From: Methanosarcina mazei S-6
Lineage (GTDB): Archaea > Halobacteriota > Methanosarcinia > Methanosarcinales > Methanosarcinaceae
Assembly (NCBI RefSeq): GCF_000970205.1
Contig: NZ_CP009512.1
Span: forward strand, 806,001 to 870,000
Length of the DNA stretch: 64,000 nucleotides
Direction: 5' to 3'
Shown here: positions 1-8,938 of the stretch, in pieces
Layout of the letters: each line of letters begins with the position of its first letter
How positions within the stretch are numbered: the stretch's first letter is position 1
Notes under the pieces: generated by a model
Databases searched by the model: none
What the model was told of the DNA's origin: nothing
Seen by the model: the letters and a program-made list of their open reading frames with translations, nothing else
Made by a program: the position numbers and the translations under genes

Positions 1-1
1 T

Positions 2-64
2 ATAACAAAAGAAGTAAGGGTGAATGAGGAAGCAGTGCTGAATGGACAGGAAATAAAAATCTAA
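2..64 (+). CDS. AglB oligosaccharyltransferase, C-terminal end only
   Basis: Only the last 20 codons and the TAA stop lie in the window. The translated tail (ITKEVRVNEEAVLNGQEIKI) is nearly the same as the last residues of the complete AglB-type protein that begins at 397 (TEVRVSEEAVLNGEEIKV). It is therefore the end of a tandem paralog on the same strand. The rest of the gene lies upstream of the window, so its catalytic motifs cannot be checked. Confidence 0.8.
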   Translation: MTKEVRVNEEAVLNGQEIKI

Positions 65-396
65 TGGCAACTTAAAGCCGGAAGCGGGATCTAAAGCTGA
101 TATGTGCCGGGATATGCAGATCCTGGGATGTGCAGAAAAAATTAAACTGCACCTGAAAATCTAAACTGCGTTTCTTTCTGCATATCTCTCTTCATATCTT
201 TCTTTAGTCTTTCCGCCTTTTGTGATTTATCTGCCATAAATTCTCTGTCAGAATTCTTTTTTGTGGAGATGGCTGGCGAGATCGAAACCGGGATAAAATT
301 ATAAACCTTCAGATTTAATTAATACAATCTGTTCTACTTTCTTCTCACATAAATTATATATTTGATTGTAAAAATCTAGTCCTAAAAGGAATTACT
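65..396. other. Intergenic spacer between two AglB copies
   Basis: About 330 bases without a convincing reading frame. It has a short redundant stretch (gggatctaaagctgatatgt / gggatatgcagatcctggga, near 85-135) and becomes AT-rich towards 300-370, where TATA-like sequence (aattatatatttgattg, about 351-367) is placed to serve the complete AglB gene. No RNA gene or mobile element was seen. Confidence 0.5.
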
Positions 397-2919
397 ATGA
401 ATTCTGAGAATCATCCTGCAACAACGTTCAAGTCTAGAATAAAGTCCAGCTTGCCTTATACCCTGGCAGTTGCGATAATTGGCTTTGTTTCCCTGTGGGT
501 CAGAATGCGCCCTTACGATCATGTGTTTTTGTCCAACGGATTTGTAAAGTTCACGAGTAACGATCCCTGGTACCATATTCGTACCCTGAATGTTCTTCTC
601 GAAAATTATCCTCAAAGGATGTTTTTCAACCCTATGACCAATTATCCTTATGGCAGTTACATCCATTTCGGTCCTCTTTACGACCAGATGATGGCGATAA
701 CATCCTTAATTTTAGGACTGGGCAGCCCGAGTCAGGATCTTATCAATACTGTTGGTGCTTATTTCCCTGCAGTTCTGGGTGCTCTTACTGTTATTCCTGT
801 TTACTATATCGGAAAATACCTCGGAGGCCGTAAAACCGGCATCCTCGCTGCAGTCTTTATTGCTTTTGCTCCGGGACAGTTTTTGTCACGCTCACTTATT
901 GGTTTCACGGACCATCACGTGGCTGAGTCTCTATTCAGCACTTTCTTCATGATGTTTTTCATGCTGGCAATAATCACTGCAAAGAAAAAGAATTTGCGTT
1001 TTGAAGATTTATTCAATAAAAACTTCAATGTGGTTAAGGAGCCGCTTATTTATTCTATAATTGCTGGTGTCATGTATTCCGCTTACCAGCTTTCCTGGCC
1101 AGGAGCTTCTCTTTTCTTGTTTATTGCCCTGGTTTATGCTGTTGTCCAGTATATCCTTGATAACTTTAATGGCGAATCGAGTGATTATCTCGGGTTCACA
1201 GGTATTATCACATTTCTGGTAAGTGCGATTCTTATTCTTCCTTTTATTCATCCTGAACTGGGCTTTTCAATGTACTATTACACCTGGTTCCATGTGGCGA
1301 CAGCCATTGGCACTATGGCAGGCTTTGCAGCTCTGAGTCTTATCCAGAGGGAATTTAAAAACAGGAATCTAAAAGCTTACTACTATCCTCTGGCAATATT
1401 CTTACTTGGCTTCCTGGGACTCCTTGCAATAAGATTTGCATCTCCGTCCGTTTATTCTCTTATTATAAGCGCTCCGAATACCGTATTTGGAGTCCTGACA
1501 GGAGGAGCGGCTACAATTGGTGAAGTTTCCTCTATGTTTTATTATGGAGGCACTTTCACTTTATCGAGAGCCTTTGGAAACTTCACAGTCTCCGGATTTT
1601 TTGCCTCAATAATTGGATTAATTATCCTTCTTGTGAGCGTAATCCGGAAAGCAAAACCTGAAGAAGTGCTGGTTCTGGTCTGGAGTATTTTGATGCTTTT
1701 TGCAATTTACGGCCAGAACCGCTTCGCGTACTATTACTCAATTAATGTTTCAATTCTCAGTGCCTACATAGGAGGTTTACTCCTTGAAAAGGTAAAGTGG
1801 AATGAACTTGATGAAAAATTCAAGTCCAGTGTAAAATCTCCTGCAGATATTCCGGGTTTCCTGAAGTCCTTCAGGGCAAAGCAGGTTCTTGCGGTCCTGG
1901 CTATAGCAGTTTTTCTTATCTACCCTGTATATGGGGCTGCAATGGTACAATCAACAGGTTCAAATGACCCGGATTGGGCATGGATAGAAGCCTGTTTGTG
2001 GCTCAAATCCAGCACTCCTGACCCAGGCATGGACTACAACGCTATTTATGAAGCCCCTGAAGACGGGAAGCTTTTCGATTACCCTGAATCTGCATATGGG
2101 GTCATGTCCTGGTGGGACTACGGCCATTACATAGAAACCCTGGGCCACAGGATGCCCAATGCGAACCCTTTCCAGGCAGGGATAGGTGGGCGCAGAGGAA
2201 GCATTAATGAAACAAATGTGCCAGGTGCTGCACCCTTTTTAACTGCACAATCCGAAGAAGAAGCAACAGAAGTGCTGGAATCTATTCACCCAGACCCTGA
2301 AAAATCCGGGGCGCGTTACATTATGTCCGATGAAAGGATGGCTGTTGATATATTTATGGCAATGCCGGAATGGACTCTTGATACCGAAGGGTATATGCAA
2401 CCTTACTGGACAGGTGACGGTTACCAGTACCTCCCTTCCAAACGTTATTTTGATTCGATGGAATCCAGACTCCATTTTCTGGACGGAAACGGGCTTAAAC
2501 AGTACCGTCTTGTTTATGAAACATGGGCTTATCAAACCCAGGAAGCAGGATACAAGCAGGTCTATAATTTCCTTTATGGCAGCAGCATCCCTGAAGTTGA
2601 CTCCGGCTATGTCAAGATTTTCGAGTACGTAAAGGGTGCAAAGATTACAGGAACAGTTTCCCCCAATGAAACTGTCAATATAAACACAACAATTTTGACA
2701 GGTCAGGGAAGAACGTTTGAGTATTCCCAGTCGACAAGTTCCGACTCTGAAGGCAGGTATGAGTTTATTGTTCCTTACTCAACCGAAGGCCCCATCCCCG
2801 GAGAAACACAGTTCGACACTGCACCGACAGGCGCTTATGTCGTAAGCTATGGGGATACGACCACAGAAGTGAGGGTAAGTGAAGAAGCAGTATTAAATGG
2901 AGAAGAAATAAAGGTTTGA
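397..2919 (+). CDS. aglB: AglB/STT3-type oligosaccharyltransferase
   Basis: An 840-aa multipass membrane enzyme that moves a lipid-linked glycan onto Asn of secreted proteins such as S-layer subunits. The first external loop carries the acidic SNDPWYH motif (about residues 54-60), a second acidic motif GFTDHH follows near 170, and the catalytic/acceptor motif WWDYG is at about 571-575. Some 12-13 hydrophobic segments fill residues 20-520, and a soluble C-terminal domain follows that ends in a carboxypeptidase-regulatory-like beta domain (about 750-840). The start is ATG after an AAAAGGAATT ribosome site. A close paralog ends just upstream, so this is a tandem duplication and the two copies may differ in glycan or acceptor preference (inference). 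Confidence 0.93.
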   Translation: MNSENHPATTFKSRIKSSLPYTLAVAIIGFVSLWVRMRPYDHVFLSNGFVKFTSNDPWYHIRTLNVLLENYPQRMFFNPMTNYPYGSYIHFGPLYDQMMAITSLILGLGSPSQDLINTVGAYFPAVLGALTVIPVYYIGKYLGGRKTGILAAVFIAFAPGQFLSRSLIGFTDHHVAESLFSTFFMMFFMLAIITAKKKNLRFEDLFNKNFNVVKEPLIYSIIAGVMYSAYQLSWPGASLFLFIALVYAVVQYILDNFNGESSDYLGFTGIITFLVSAILILPFIHPELGFSMYYYTWFHVATAIGTMAGFAALSLIQREFKNRNLKAYYYPLAIFLLGFLGLLAIRFASPSVYSLIISAPNTVFGVLTGGAATIGEVSSMFYYGGTFTLSRAFGNFTVSGFFASIIGLIILLVSVIRKAKPEEVLVLVWSILMLFAIYGQNRFAYYYSINVSILSAYIGGLLLEKVKWNELDEKFKSSVKSPADIPGFLKSFRAKQVLAVLAIAVFLIYPVYGAAMVQSTGSNDPDWAWIEACLWLKSSTPDPGMDYNAIYEAPEDGKLFDYPESAYGVMSWWDYGHYIETLGHRMPNANPFQAGIGGRRGSINETNVPGAAPFLTAQSEEEATEVLESIHPDPEKSGARYIMSDERMAVDIFMAMPEWTLDTEGYMQPYWTGDGYQYLPSKRYFDSMESRLHFLDGNGLKQYRLVYETWAYQTQEAGYKQVYNFLYGSSIPEVDSGYVKIFEYVKGAKITGTVSPNETVNINTTILTGQGRTFEYSQSTSSDSEGRYEFIVPYSTEGPIPGETQFDTAPTGAYVVSYGDTTTEVRVSEEAVLNGEEIKV

Positions 2920-3083
2920 AGGGGTATTTCGCCTGGAAGTAAAAAAATAAAGCAGCAAGATGTAAAGCTTGGTTCTCTGCACATCTGCTTTCTTCCAGTC
3001 TTTAATTTCCTTTATTATTTTTTCCTTTTTATATCGCTATCTAGATATACTATTAAAAAAACCTATTTTAAAGGTGACGTGTG

Positions 3084-3590
3084 ATGGAAAACCCTATTAA
3101 AGGCCGGGTCTGGAAATTCGGAAACGATATAGATACTGATGTAATTATTCCGGGAAAATACCTGAGGACAAAGGATATGCAGGTCTTTGCGGCTCATGCA
3201 ATGGAAGGTATTGACCCCGGGTTCTCAAAGAAAGCAAAGCCCGGAGATATCATTGTCGCAGGGGACAATTTCGGGTGCGGGTCATCAAGAGAACAGGCTC
3301 CTCTGGCTTTGAAGCACGCCGGAATAGCCTGTATCGTCGCAAAATCTTTTGCAAGGATCTTTTTCAGGAATGCAATTAATATTGGTCTGCCTCTAATGGA
3401 AGCCGACATTGAATGTGAGGAAGGGGACCAAATTGAAGTTGACCTGCTTAAAGGTGAAGTTAAAGTTTCCGGAAAAGGTGTTTTCAGGGGAAACAAACTT
3501 CCTGACTTCCTTCTCGATATGCTCACTGACGGCGGGCTTGTTGCCCATAGAAAAAAAGTCCGGGATCAGGAGAAAGAAGAATCAGCTTAA
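3084..3590 (+). CDS. hacB: Homoaconitase/isopropylmalate isomerase small subunit
   Basis: A 168-aa LeuD-family small (swivel-domain) subunit that needs a large [4Fe-4S] partner encoded elsewhere. The motif [12 protein letters not shown] (about residues 60-71) is the family signature. The specificity loop reads GKYLRTKDM; in methanogens YLRT is the sequence of the homoaconitase type used to make 2-oxosuberate for coenzyme B, whereas the leucine enzyme has a different loop. This favours hacB/aksE over leuD. ATG at 3084 is preferred over GTG at 3081 because AAGGTGA stands about 7 bases upstream. The AksF-type dehydrogenase at 5308, the next step of the same pathway, supports the call. Confidence 0.85.
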   Translation: MENPIKGRVWKFGNDIDTDVIIPGKYLRTKDMQVFAAHAMEGIDPGFSKKAKPGDIIVAGDNFGCGSSREQAPLALKHAGIACIVAKSFARIFFRNAINIGLPLMEADIECEEGDQIEVDLLKGEVKVSGKGVFRGNKLPDFLLDMLTDGGLVAHRKKVRDQEKEESA

Positions 3591-3708
3591 TGGACAATTA
3601 AATAAATCAGTTTAACGGACGATTATAGCAAAATTAATGAAATATGCTTTGTTGCCTGGTCTGTAGATTGATCGGGCCAGCAGGGTAACAGCATCAAAAG
3701 CGATATTT

Positions 3709-4599
3709 ATGATTTTTCCAGACGAGTACAAATATGTGGGAGTGACTAAAGTGCTCCCCGAAAGCACTGAGGAGCCGGTTTATTTCCTTACGGAGTACCT
3801 TATTGAAGAAAGGGAAAAACCCGAAAAAGGCAGTTCTGAGAAAGGCAGTTCTGAGTATACAGTTTACCGCGTTAAAAAAAGCGGAGACGGGTTTCTAAGG
3901 AAAGTGGAAGCCCTTGAGACGATCGCCTCAGGAGAAGAGGTTGTCAAATATGATAAGGAACTGAACATCAAGGACCGTGCCCTCCTGATCGAGACGGCGT
4001 TAAAACTCTGTACTGGCAGGGTAAACACTGTCATTTTTACGGGTGTGGACAGGCATGTTACCATAGTCCACGAGCCGGACCCTTCCGCTATTCTCGAAAT
4101 AGAAATTCTTGATGTTGCTCCTCCTGAGCCTGCATGGCTTTCCCAGGTAGTGAGGAGGCTTGAAGCCAGTGGGATTTTCGGGGATCTGCAGGTCAGGTTT
4201 ACTGAGAATATTGTTGACCTCAGGCGTTTTGAAGGGGAAAAATCTGTCTTCCCATGCAGTTCATCAGGGCTTGAAGGGAAATGCCTTGACTCGGATATTC
4301 TTACCGAAGACGGGCACCTGCTTGTAGGATGCGAAATCTCAAAGACTCTTTTTGAGATGCGTTTTCCTGAACTTGAATATTCTTTCATAAACATCTGCCC
4401 TTTTAAATCCGAAATAGTTGTGCCTTCAAAATCCTTTATTACACGCTGCTGCAGGTCGGAAAAGTCAGGGCTTGTAAATATTTCAGGTTTTGAAGGGGCT
4501 GTTGTCCACTGGGGAGCATCGGAATACCAGGTTTCCGAAGCGGTCCGAAATCTTGTAACCAGGATCAGGAATAAAAACAGTTCCGCCCAGGACCGGTAA
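3709..4599 (+). CDS. Unrecognised 296-aa soluble protein
   Basis: I do not recognise a named family. The protein is soluble and acidic, without signal peptide or membrane segment, and has scattered cysteines in its C-terminal half (GKCLD, GCEIS, NICPF, TRCCRSEK) that might bind a metal or form disulfides. Near residues 40-49 the pentapeptide KGSSE occurs twice because a 15-base unit is exactly duplicated in frame (3826-3840 and 3841-3855). It lies between the homoaconitase subunit and the MntP-like gene on the same strand, but nothing ties it to either function. The reading frame is long and uninterrupted, so it is very likely a real gene. Confidence 0.75.
   Translation: MIFPDEYKYVGVTKVLPESTEEPVYFLTEYLIEEREKPEKGSSEKGSSEYTVYRVKKSGDGFLRKVEALETIASGEEVVKYDKELNIKDRALLIETALKLCTGRVNTVIFTGVDRHVTIVHEPDPSAILEIEILDVAPPEPAWLSQVVRRLEASGIFGDLQVRFTENIVDLRRFEGEKSVFPCSSSGLEGKCLDSDILTEDGHLLVGCEISKTLFEMRFPELEYSFINICPFKSEIVVPSKSFITRCCRSEKSGLVNISGFEGAVVHWGASEYQVSEAVRNLVTRIRNKNSSAQDR
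3826..3855. repeat. Exact 15-bp tandem duplication inside a gene
   Basis: The unit aaaggcagttctgag occurs twice without spacing (3826-3840, 3841-3855). Because 15 is a multiple of three, it adds KGSSE to the protein and leaves the frame intact. Confidence 0.9.
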
Positions 4600-4681
4600 A
4601 TGCAGCCAGAAAACCTTTAAGTGCCGGATAACCTATTATCCCGGGATCTCATGTATAAAACGAAGTCGGAGTTACTTTTTC

Positions 4682-5242
4682 ATGTCTTTTCTTACAAATT
4701 TCCTTTTAGGACTGGGGCTTGCAATGGACGCTTTTGCAGTTTCCATGTCAAGCGGCACCACAGTCCGGCCCTTTAAGGTAAGTGATGCCCTCAAGCTGGC
4801 TGTCTTTTTCGGGGGCTTCCAGGCCCTGATGCCGGTACTGGGCTGGGTTGGGGGAAGTGCGGTAAGTGGCTTTGTTTCAGATTATGCCCCCTGGATTGCA
4901 TTCGGGCTCCTGGCTTTCATCGGGGGCAAAATGATCTATGAAGCCCTCTACGGAGACCCGGACGGAAAAGTAAATTCCCTTAACTACTCCATGCTTTTCC
5001 TTTTAGCAGTCGCAACAAGCATAGACGCCCTTGCAGTGGGGATCAGCTTTGCTTTTCTGGGGACGCCCATTCTCGAGCCCGTAATTATCATAGGTTGTGT
5101 AACATTTGTCATGTCTTTTTGCGGGGCAGTTCTGGGGTACAGGATCGGCCACTTTTTCGAGAATGAGGTTGAAATCCTGGGCGGTTTGATCCTCATAGGG
5201 CTTGGAGTAAAAATCCTTGCCGAACATATGGACTGGATCTGA
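4682..5242 (+). CDS. mntP: MntP-type manganese exporter
   Basis: A 186-aa membrane protein with six predicted hydrophobic segments, the usual length and layout of the MntP (DUF204) family. Two repeated halves carry the family signature GLAMDAFAVS (about residues 11-20) and ATSIDALAVG (about 109-118), whose membrane-buried Asp residues are needed for transport. Family members expel Mn2+ from the cytoplasm. The start is ATG with GGAG about 11 bases upstream. The gene precedes the AksF-type dehydrogenase by 65 bases on the same strand; the two enzymes share no evident pathway. Confidence 0.9.
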   Translation: MSFLTNFLLGLGLAMDAFAVSMSSGTTVRPFKVSDALKLAVFFGGFQALMPVLGWVGGSAVSGFVSDYAPWIAFGLLAFIGGKMIYEALYGDPDGKVNSLNYSMLFLLAVATSIDALAVGISFAFLGTPILEPVIIIGCVTFVMSFCGAVLGYRIGHFFENEVEILGGLILIGLGVKILAEHMDWI

Positions 5243-5307
5243 AAATTACCTTAGAATCTTATAAAGTTACGCCAGATTCATATACCTCAAGCCATAGATG
5301 CAGTACC

Positions 5308-6300
5308 ATGAGACTCGCGGTAATCGAAGGTGACGGTATCGGCAGGGAAGTGATTCCCGCAGCTGTTGAGGTCCTGGACGCCTTCGGGCTTGAATTCGAA
5401 AAAGTGCCTCTGGAAATCGGCTATGCAAGGTGGGAAAGAACAGGCACTGCAATGTCAGAAGAAGATATGGAAATTATAAAGAGCTGCAATGCTGTGCTTT
5501 TCGGAGCAGTCACCACGGTACCTGACCCAGGTTATAAAAGTGTTCTCCTGACTATCAGGAAAGAGCTTGACCTTTACGCCAATGTCAGGCCTGTAAAACC
5601 CCTGTCTGGCGTTGTGGGAGTTTCCGGAAGAAGCGATTTTGATTTCATTATCGTAAGGGAAAATACTGAAGGGCTTTATTCCGGGATCGAGGAGATAGGA
5701 CATGATCTTTCCTGGACAAAAAGGGTGATAACCCGAAAGGGTTCTGAGAGGATTTCGGAATACGCCTGCGAGCTTGCAAAAAAAAGGTCCGGCAAATTAA
5801 CCATTGTCCACAAGTCCAATGTCCTGAAGTCAGACAAACTTTTCCTTGATGTCTGCAGGGAAACTGCCAGCTCTTATGGAGTTGAGTATGGAGACATGCT
5901 GGTTGACTCCATGGCTTACAGCCTTATAATGCACCCCGAAAAGTATGATGTTGTGGTAACAACAAACCTTTTCGGAGATATCCTGAGTGATATGTGTGCA
6001 GCCCTTGTGGGAAGCCTTGGGCTTGTCCCTAGCGCCAATATAGGGAAAAAGTACGCCTTCTTTGAACCCGTGCACGGGAGTGCCCCTGATATTGCGGGAA
6101 AAGGAATTTCAAACCCTCTTGCAGCAATTCTCTGCGTAAAAATGCTGCTCGAATGGATGGGCAAACCCGAAGCCCGACTAATTGATGCTGCAATAGCTGA
6201 CCTCCTTCAGAAAAAAATAATTACTCCTGACCTGGGAGGCAGGGCGAGCACTGCAGAAGTGGGTAATGCGGTTGCAAAGTATATAATGCAGAACCTTTAA
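5308..6300 (+). CDS. aksF: Homoisocitrate/3-isopropylmalate dehydrogenase
   Basis: A 330-aa NAD-dependent beta-decarboxylating dehydrogenase. Family features are GDGIGREV near the N terminus, the substrate arginines around [16 protein letters not shown] (about 90-105), the motif [10 protein letters not shown] (about 117-126), a Lys/Asp catalytic set around [12 protein letters not shown] and DSMAY, and NLFGDILSD (about 216-224). It oxidises homoisocitrate (coenzyme B arm) or isopropylmalate (leucine arm); the two cannot be told apart for certain from sequence. The nearby YLRT-type hacB favours AksF. Coding starts at ATG 5308. Confidence 0.85.
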   Translation: MRLAVIEGDGIGREVIPAAVEVLDAFGLEFEKVPLEIGYARWERTGTAMSEEDMEIIKSCNAVLFGAVTTVPDPGYKSVLLTIRKELDLYANVRPVKPLSGVVGVSGRSDFDFIIVRENTEGLYSGIEEIGHDLSWTKRVITRKGSERISEYACELAKKRSGKLTIVHKSNVLKSDKLFLDVCRETASSYGVEYGDMLVDSMAYSLIMHPEKYDVVVTTNLFGDILSDMCAALVGSLGLVPSANIGKKYAFFEPVHGSAPDIAGKGISNPLAAILCVKMLLEWMGKPEARLIDAAIADLLQKKIITPDLGGRASTAEVGNAVAKYIMQNL

Positions 6301-6378
6301 CTCTGAATAATGCAGAAACTTAATTCAGAATGATGCAGAGCCTTAATTCAGGATAATGCAGAACTTTAACTCAGAATC
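6294..6378. repeat. Imperfect tandem repeats behind aksF
   Basis: Four degenerate copies of a roughly 23-base unit (of the type taatgcagaacttaattcag) run from the end of aksF to about 6378. They do not form a hairpin and look like successive slippage duplications. Confidence 0.7.
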
Positions 6379-6713
6379 CGAAGCCTCGAAAATTTACAGG
6401 AATCCTGTTGACGCCGGCGTCAAAAGCCCGGAGTTTTATCATCTGAGAGTAAACAGGCATGAAGAAGATGAAGAAGTTCGTGAGCCGCTCATCAATAACA
6501 TGGTCCTTTTATCTGGCTTAACCTCGGGGTCTCTATATAGGGAGTCTCTATATAGGGATATACATTCCCTGGCCTGCCCCTTCTTAAGGGCGCGGTCGGA
6601 CTCCGGCAAGAATAATGCTGGTTAAAGAGTAGCCTGTTCGGAAAAAACAGGAAATTCCTTTAAAAATTATTCGTATGATATCTGCAGTTCATTCTTAACT
6701 TTTTTCCTGATCC
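6379..6713. other. Intergenic region without convincing gene
   Basis: An 89-codon open frame crosses 6356-6625 but begins in the tandem repeats and has no recognisable domain, so it is not called. A short exact repeat gggagtctctatata occurs around 6527-6558. The rest is AT-rich. Confidence 0.5.
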
Positions 6714-6887
6714 TTAATTGTTTTTTTCCAAATCCTGCTTGAAAACGAGTTCAATAACAGATATCTCTTTCTTGATATGTTCACTCCTGTTTAAACCGAT
6801 CTGGACCTTCGGGTCTCCTTTTCTAAAAATTTCAAACCTTTCATAATACCGTGCCCTCTCAACAAGATATTCAAAATATTCTTCCAT
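6714..6887 (-). CDS. Small protein, paralog of the 8307-8450 gene
   Basis: A 57-aa charged protein of unknown function beginning MEEYFEYLVERARYYERFE. The ATG at 6887 is chosen because a purine-rich GGGAAAGGGAA stretch precedes it and because the paralog encoded at 8307-8450 starts at the same point (MEEIFKGLVERAQYYEQFE). Upstream codons in frame look non-coding. The first 22 residues are predicted to be an amphipathic helix; no membrane segment. The two paralogs face the same way on the minus strand on either side of the acetolactate decarboxylase gene. Confidence 0.65.
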   Translation of the reverse strand: MEEYFEYLVERARYYERFEIFRKGDPKVQIGLNRSEHIKKEISVIELVFKQDLEKNN

Positions 6888-7018
6888 ATTGTTCCCTTTC
6901 CCATAGAGTACTTCAGCCTCATTTCTTATAAATTTTTTGAGTATTCTAAAAAACATACTAAACTTATTTGTAATTTCAGAAACAATAATTTTTTAAAAGA
7001 ATTCTGTGAGGAACACGG

Positions 7019-7885
7019 ATGAACATAAAATATTTTCTAATCTTTTTAATCCTTTTAGCAGTTACTTCATTTACTTTATTTTCAGGCTGCACAGGTTTTG
7101 CTGGCAACACTCCTGAGACCTCTGGCAAAAATAGCAACGTCGAAAGCATTGAGAACTTAGTTCCGGATATCAGCAATAATGCCTCTGACGTACTCTATCA
7201 GGTCTCAACAATTGATGCCCTGCTTCTGGGAGTCTATGATGGGGTTCTGCCTGTTTCTGATCTTAAAACTCATGGGGACTTTGGTATAGGGACTTTTGAT
7301 GGGCTCGAAGGGGAAATGCTCGCTCTTGATGGCAATTACTATCAAATAAAAACAGATGGTATTGCTTATCCTGTTTCCGGGGAAATAACAACTCCTTTTG
7401 CCACTGTCACCTATTTTGAAGCTGATGAAACTTTTAGGCTTGAGAAATCTGCAAACCTTTCCGAGCTCGAAGATTTTCTTGACCTTAATCTGCCTTCGGA
7501 AAATCTTTTTTATGCTGTAAAGGTTGACGGAAATTTCTCTTACGTAAAAGCACGGAGTGTACCCCGGCAGGAGAAGCCTTATCTTCAACTGGCAGATGCA
7601 GTATCTTCCCAGTCCGTCTTTGAATTTGAAAACGTAAGTGGTACACTGGTAGGATTCCGAACTCCCGAATACGTAAAGGGCGTAAATGTACCGGGATATC
7701 ACCTTCACTTTATCACAGAGAACAGAAGCGCAGGCGGGCACGTTCTTGACCTTGAAATGGAAAAAGGAGATGCTGCACTTGATATCACCAGTATATTCTT
7801 AATGGAGCTTCCTGCTAGCGGAGACTTCTATAATGCGGAACTTGGCCAGAACCTTCAGGAAGATCTGGAAAAAGTTGAAAAGTAA
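7019..7885 (+). CDS. budA: Alpha-acetolactate decarboxylase, lipoprotein form
   Basis: A 288-aa protein whose C-terminal 240 residues fit acetolactate decarboxylase (acetolactate to acetoin plus CO2). The zinc ligands of the family are visible as GYHLHFI (about 224-230) and GGHVLD (about 239-244), and the conserved acidic loop DGLEGEMLALDG is near 91-102. The N terminus is a hydrophobic segment followed by LFSGCTG, a lipobox-like sequence, so the enzyme is predicted to be exported and lipid-anchored through Cys24-26. Start ATG 7019 follows GAGGAACAC. An outward-facing BudA is odd for an enzyme whose substrate is cytoplasmic. Confidence 0.88.
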   Translation: MNIKYFLIFLILLAVTSFTLFSGCTGFAGNTPETSGKNSNVESIENLVPDISNNASDVLYQVSTIDALLLGVYDGVLPVSDLKTHGDFGIGTFDGLEGEMLALDGNYYQIKTDGIAYPVSGEITTPFATVTYFEADETFRLEKSANLSELEDFLDLNLPSENLFYAVKVDGNFSYVKARSVPRQEKPYLQLADAVSSQSVFEFENVSGTLVGFRTPEYVKGVNVPGYHLHFITENRSAGGHVLDLEMEKGDAALDITSIFLMELPASGDFYNAELGQNLQEDLEKVEK

Positions 7886-8306
7886 TCTCCAGACTTTAAA
7901 GTTTTGCACTATTTCCGGTCGCATTTTGAAAAAAAATTCTCTTCTCTTATTTTTTTATTTTCTGGCCCCTCAAAAATTTCATTAATCATTAAAAAATTAC
8001 TCGTTAAAAATTATGTTTCTTTGCCCCTCCACTCCCTTCTAATTTTTCATTTAATCCTTCACTTCTTCTTAATTAAATTTCTGTTTTTCTAATATCGATC
8101 TTGTTAATTTTTTAGGTCTGTCTGTCCGGTTGTCTGTTAGTTTCGTTTCTTTTTCTTTTTCATCCTCTTCATTTGATTTTTTTAATTTTTGTTGTGTTGA
8201 GAAGTTAAATCTCAACATTCCGCCTTTTTAGAGATTTGCAGCCTTCATTATCCGGATTTACCGTTTCCAGCATATTCCGGATACAATTGTTAATTCCTTT
8301 CCGGTC
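7886..8306. other. T-rich spacer downstream of budA
   Basis: Strongly T-rich on the plus strand from about 7915 to 8180, with many TTTTTT runs that can act as archaeal transcription termination signals for budA. No gene, RNA or repeat family was recognised. Confidence 0.5.
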
Positions 8307-8450
8307 TCACATATTCGGTACTGAAACTTTTATCCTCAGGTTCATTTCTGTTATATCCCCGAACTGTCCAGAAATATCCCGGTTTCTGAAGCTCTCAAAC
8401 TGTTCATAGTACTGAGCTCGTTCTACCAATCCTTTGAATATCTCTTCCAT
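8307..8450 (-). CDS. Small protein, paralog of the 6714-6887 gene
   Basis: A 47-aa reading frame: ATG at 8450, TGA at 8309-8307. The N-terminal part MEEIFKGLVERAQYYEQFES matches the 57-aa protein at 6714-6887 (MEEYFEYLVERARYYERFE) at more than half of the positions. An AGAGGTGAA ribosome site stands just upstream of the ATG. The function is unknown. Conservation between two separate loci is the main evidence that both are genes. Confidence 0.6.
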   Translation of the reverse strand: MEEIFKGLVERAQYYEQFESFRNRDISGQFGDITEMNLRIKVSVPNM

Positions 8451-8889
8451 TGTATTCACCTCTACTCCTGAAAATGACTTCTGTACTTATTAACTTCCGC
8501 CAAGCAGGGTGAAAGTATTTTTCTAATAAATCTCAGGACTGAATATTTCTAACCTCTACGGCTATCGAATCTGAAAATGCCCAAAAAGTAAATCTTAAAT
8601 AACCTCTAAATGTTTTCAAAAAAAAGCAATGCCTGATCTGTGAGTCCTCATGGACGAAGCTCACTTTTCTAATTCATAAATTAGTCTCCTGAGCGAAGCG
8701 GAGCAAGCGAAAAAGAGCTTTATGCCGCTAATTAATTAAAAATAAGCCCTTCTAACAGGTGGAACAAGTAAAAAGGTCATCTTGGTGCTTGAGATCCTGT
8801 TTCCATATAATTTAATGGGAAAGGGCTATCTGCAGGGCCTCGACTCCAGGTTTTTCCAGAACTCCCTGAAAGCGGAGAAGAGGAATGTG
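8451..8889. other. Intergenic region, nothing recognised
   Basis: Between the 47-aa gene and the decayed flavodiiron gene. It contains no long frame. A stretch at about 8690-8715 (gcgaagcggagcaagcg) is GC-richer than its surroundings but does not form a clear structure. Confidence 0.4.
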
Positions 8890-8938
8890 GAAAGGCATTA
8901 AAGTGTTAGGATATGTGGAAAGGCATTAAAGTGTTTGC
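8884..8938. repeat. Direct duplication at the 3' end of the fprA remnant
   Basis: The sequence atgtggaaaggcattaaagt occurs twice, starting at about 8884 and 8911. The duplication lies where the remnant's coding similarity ends, and it created the present stop after MPFHIS. Confidence 0.8.

Noticed and set aside
6356-6625. 89-codon open frame on the plus strand
   Set aside because: Starts inside tandem repeats, includes another short repeat (ESLYRD), has no ribosome site and no recognisable domain.
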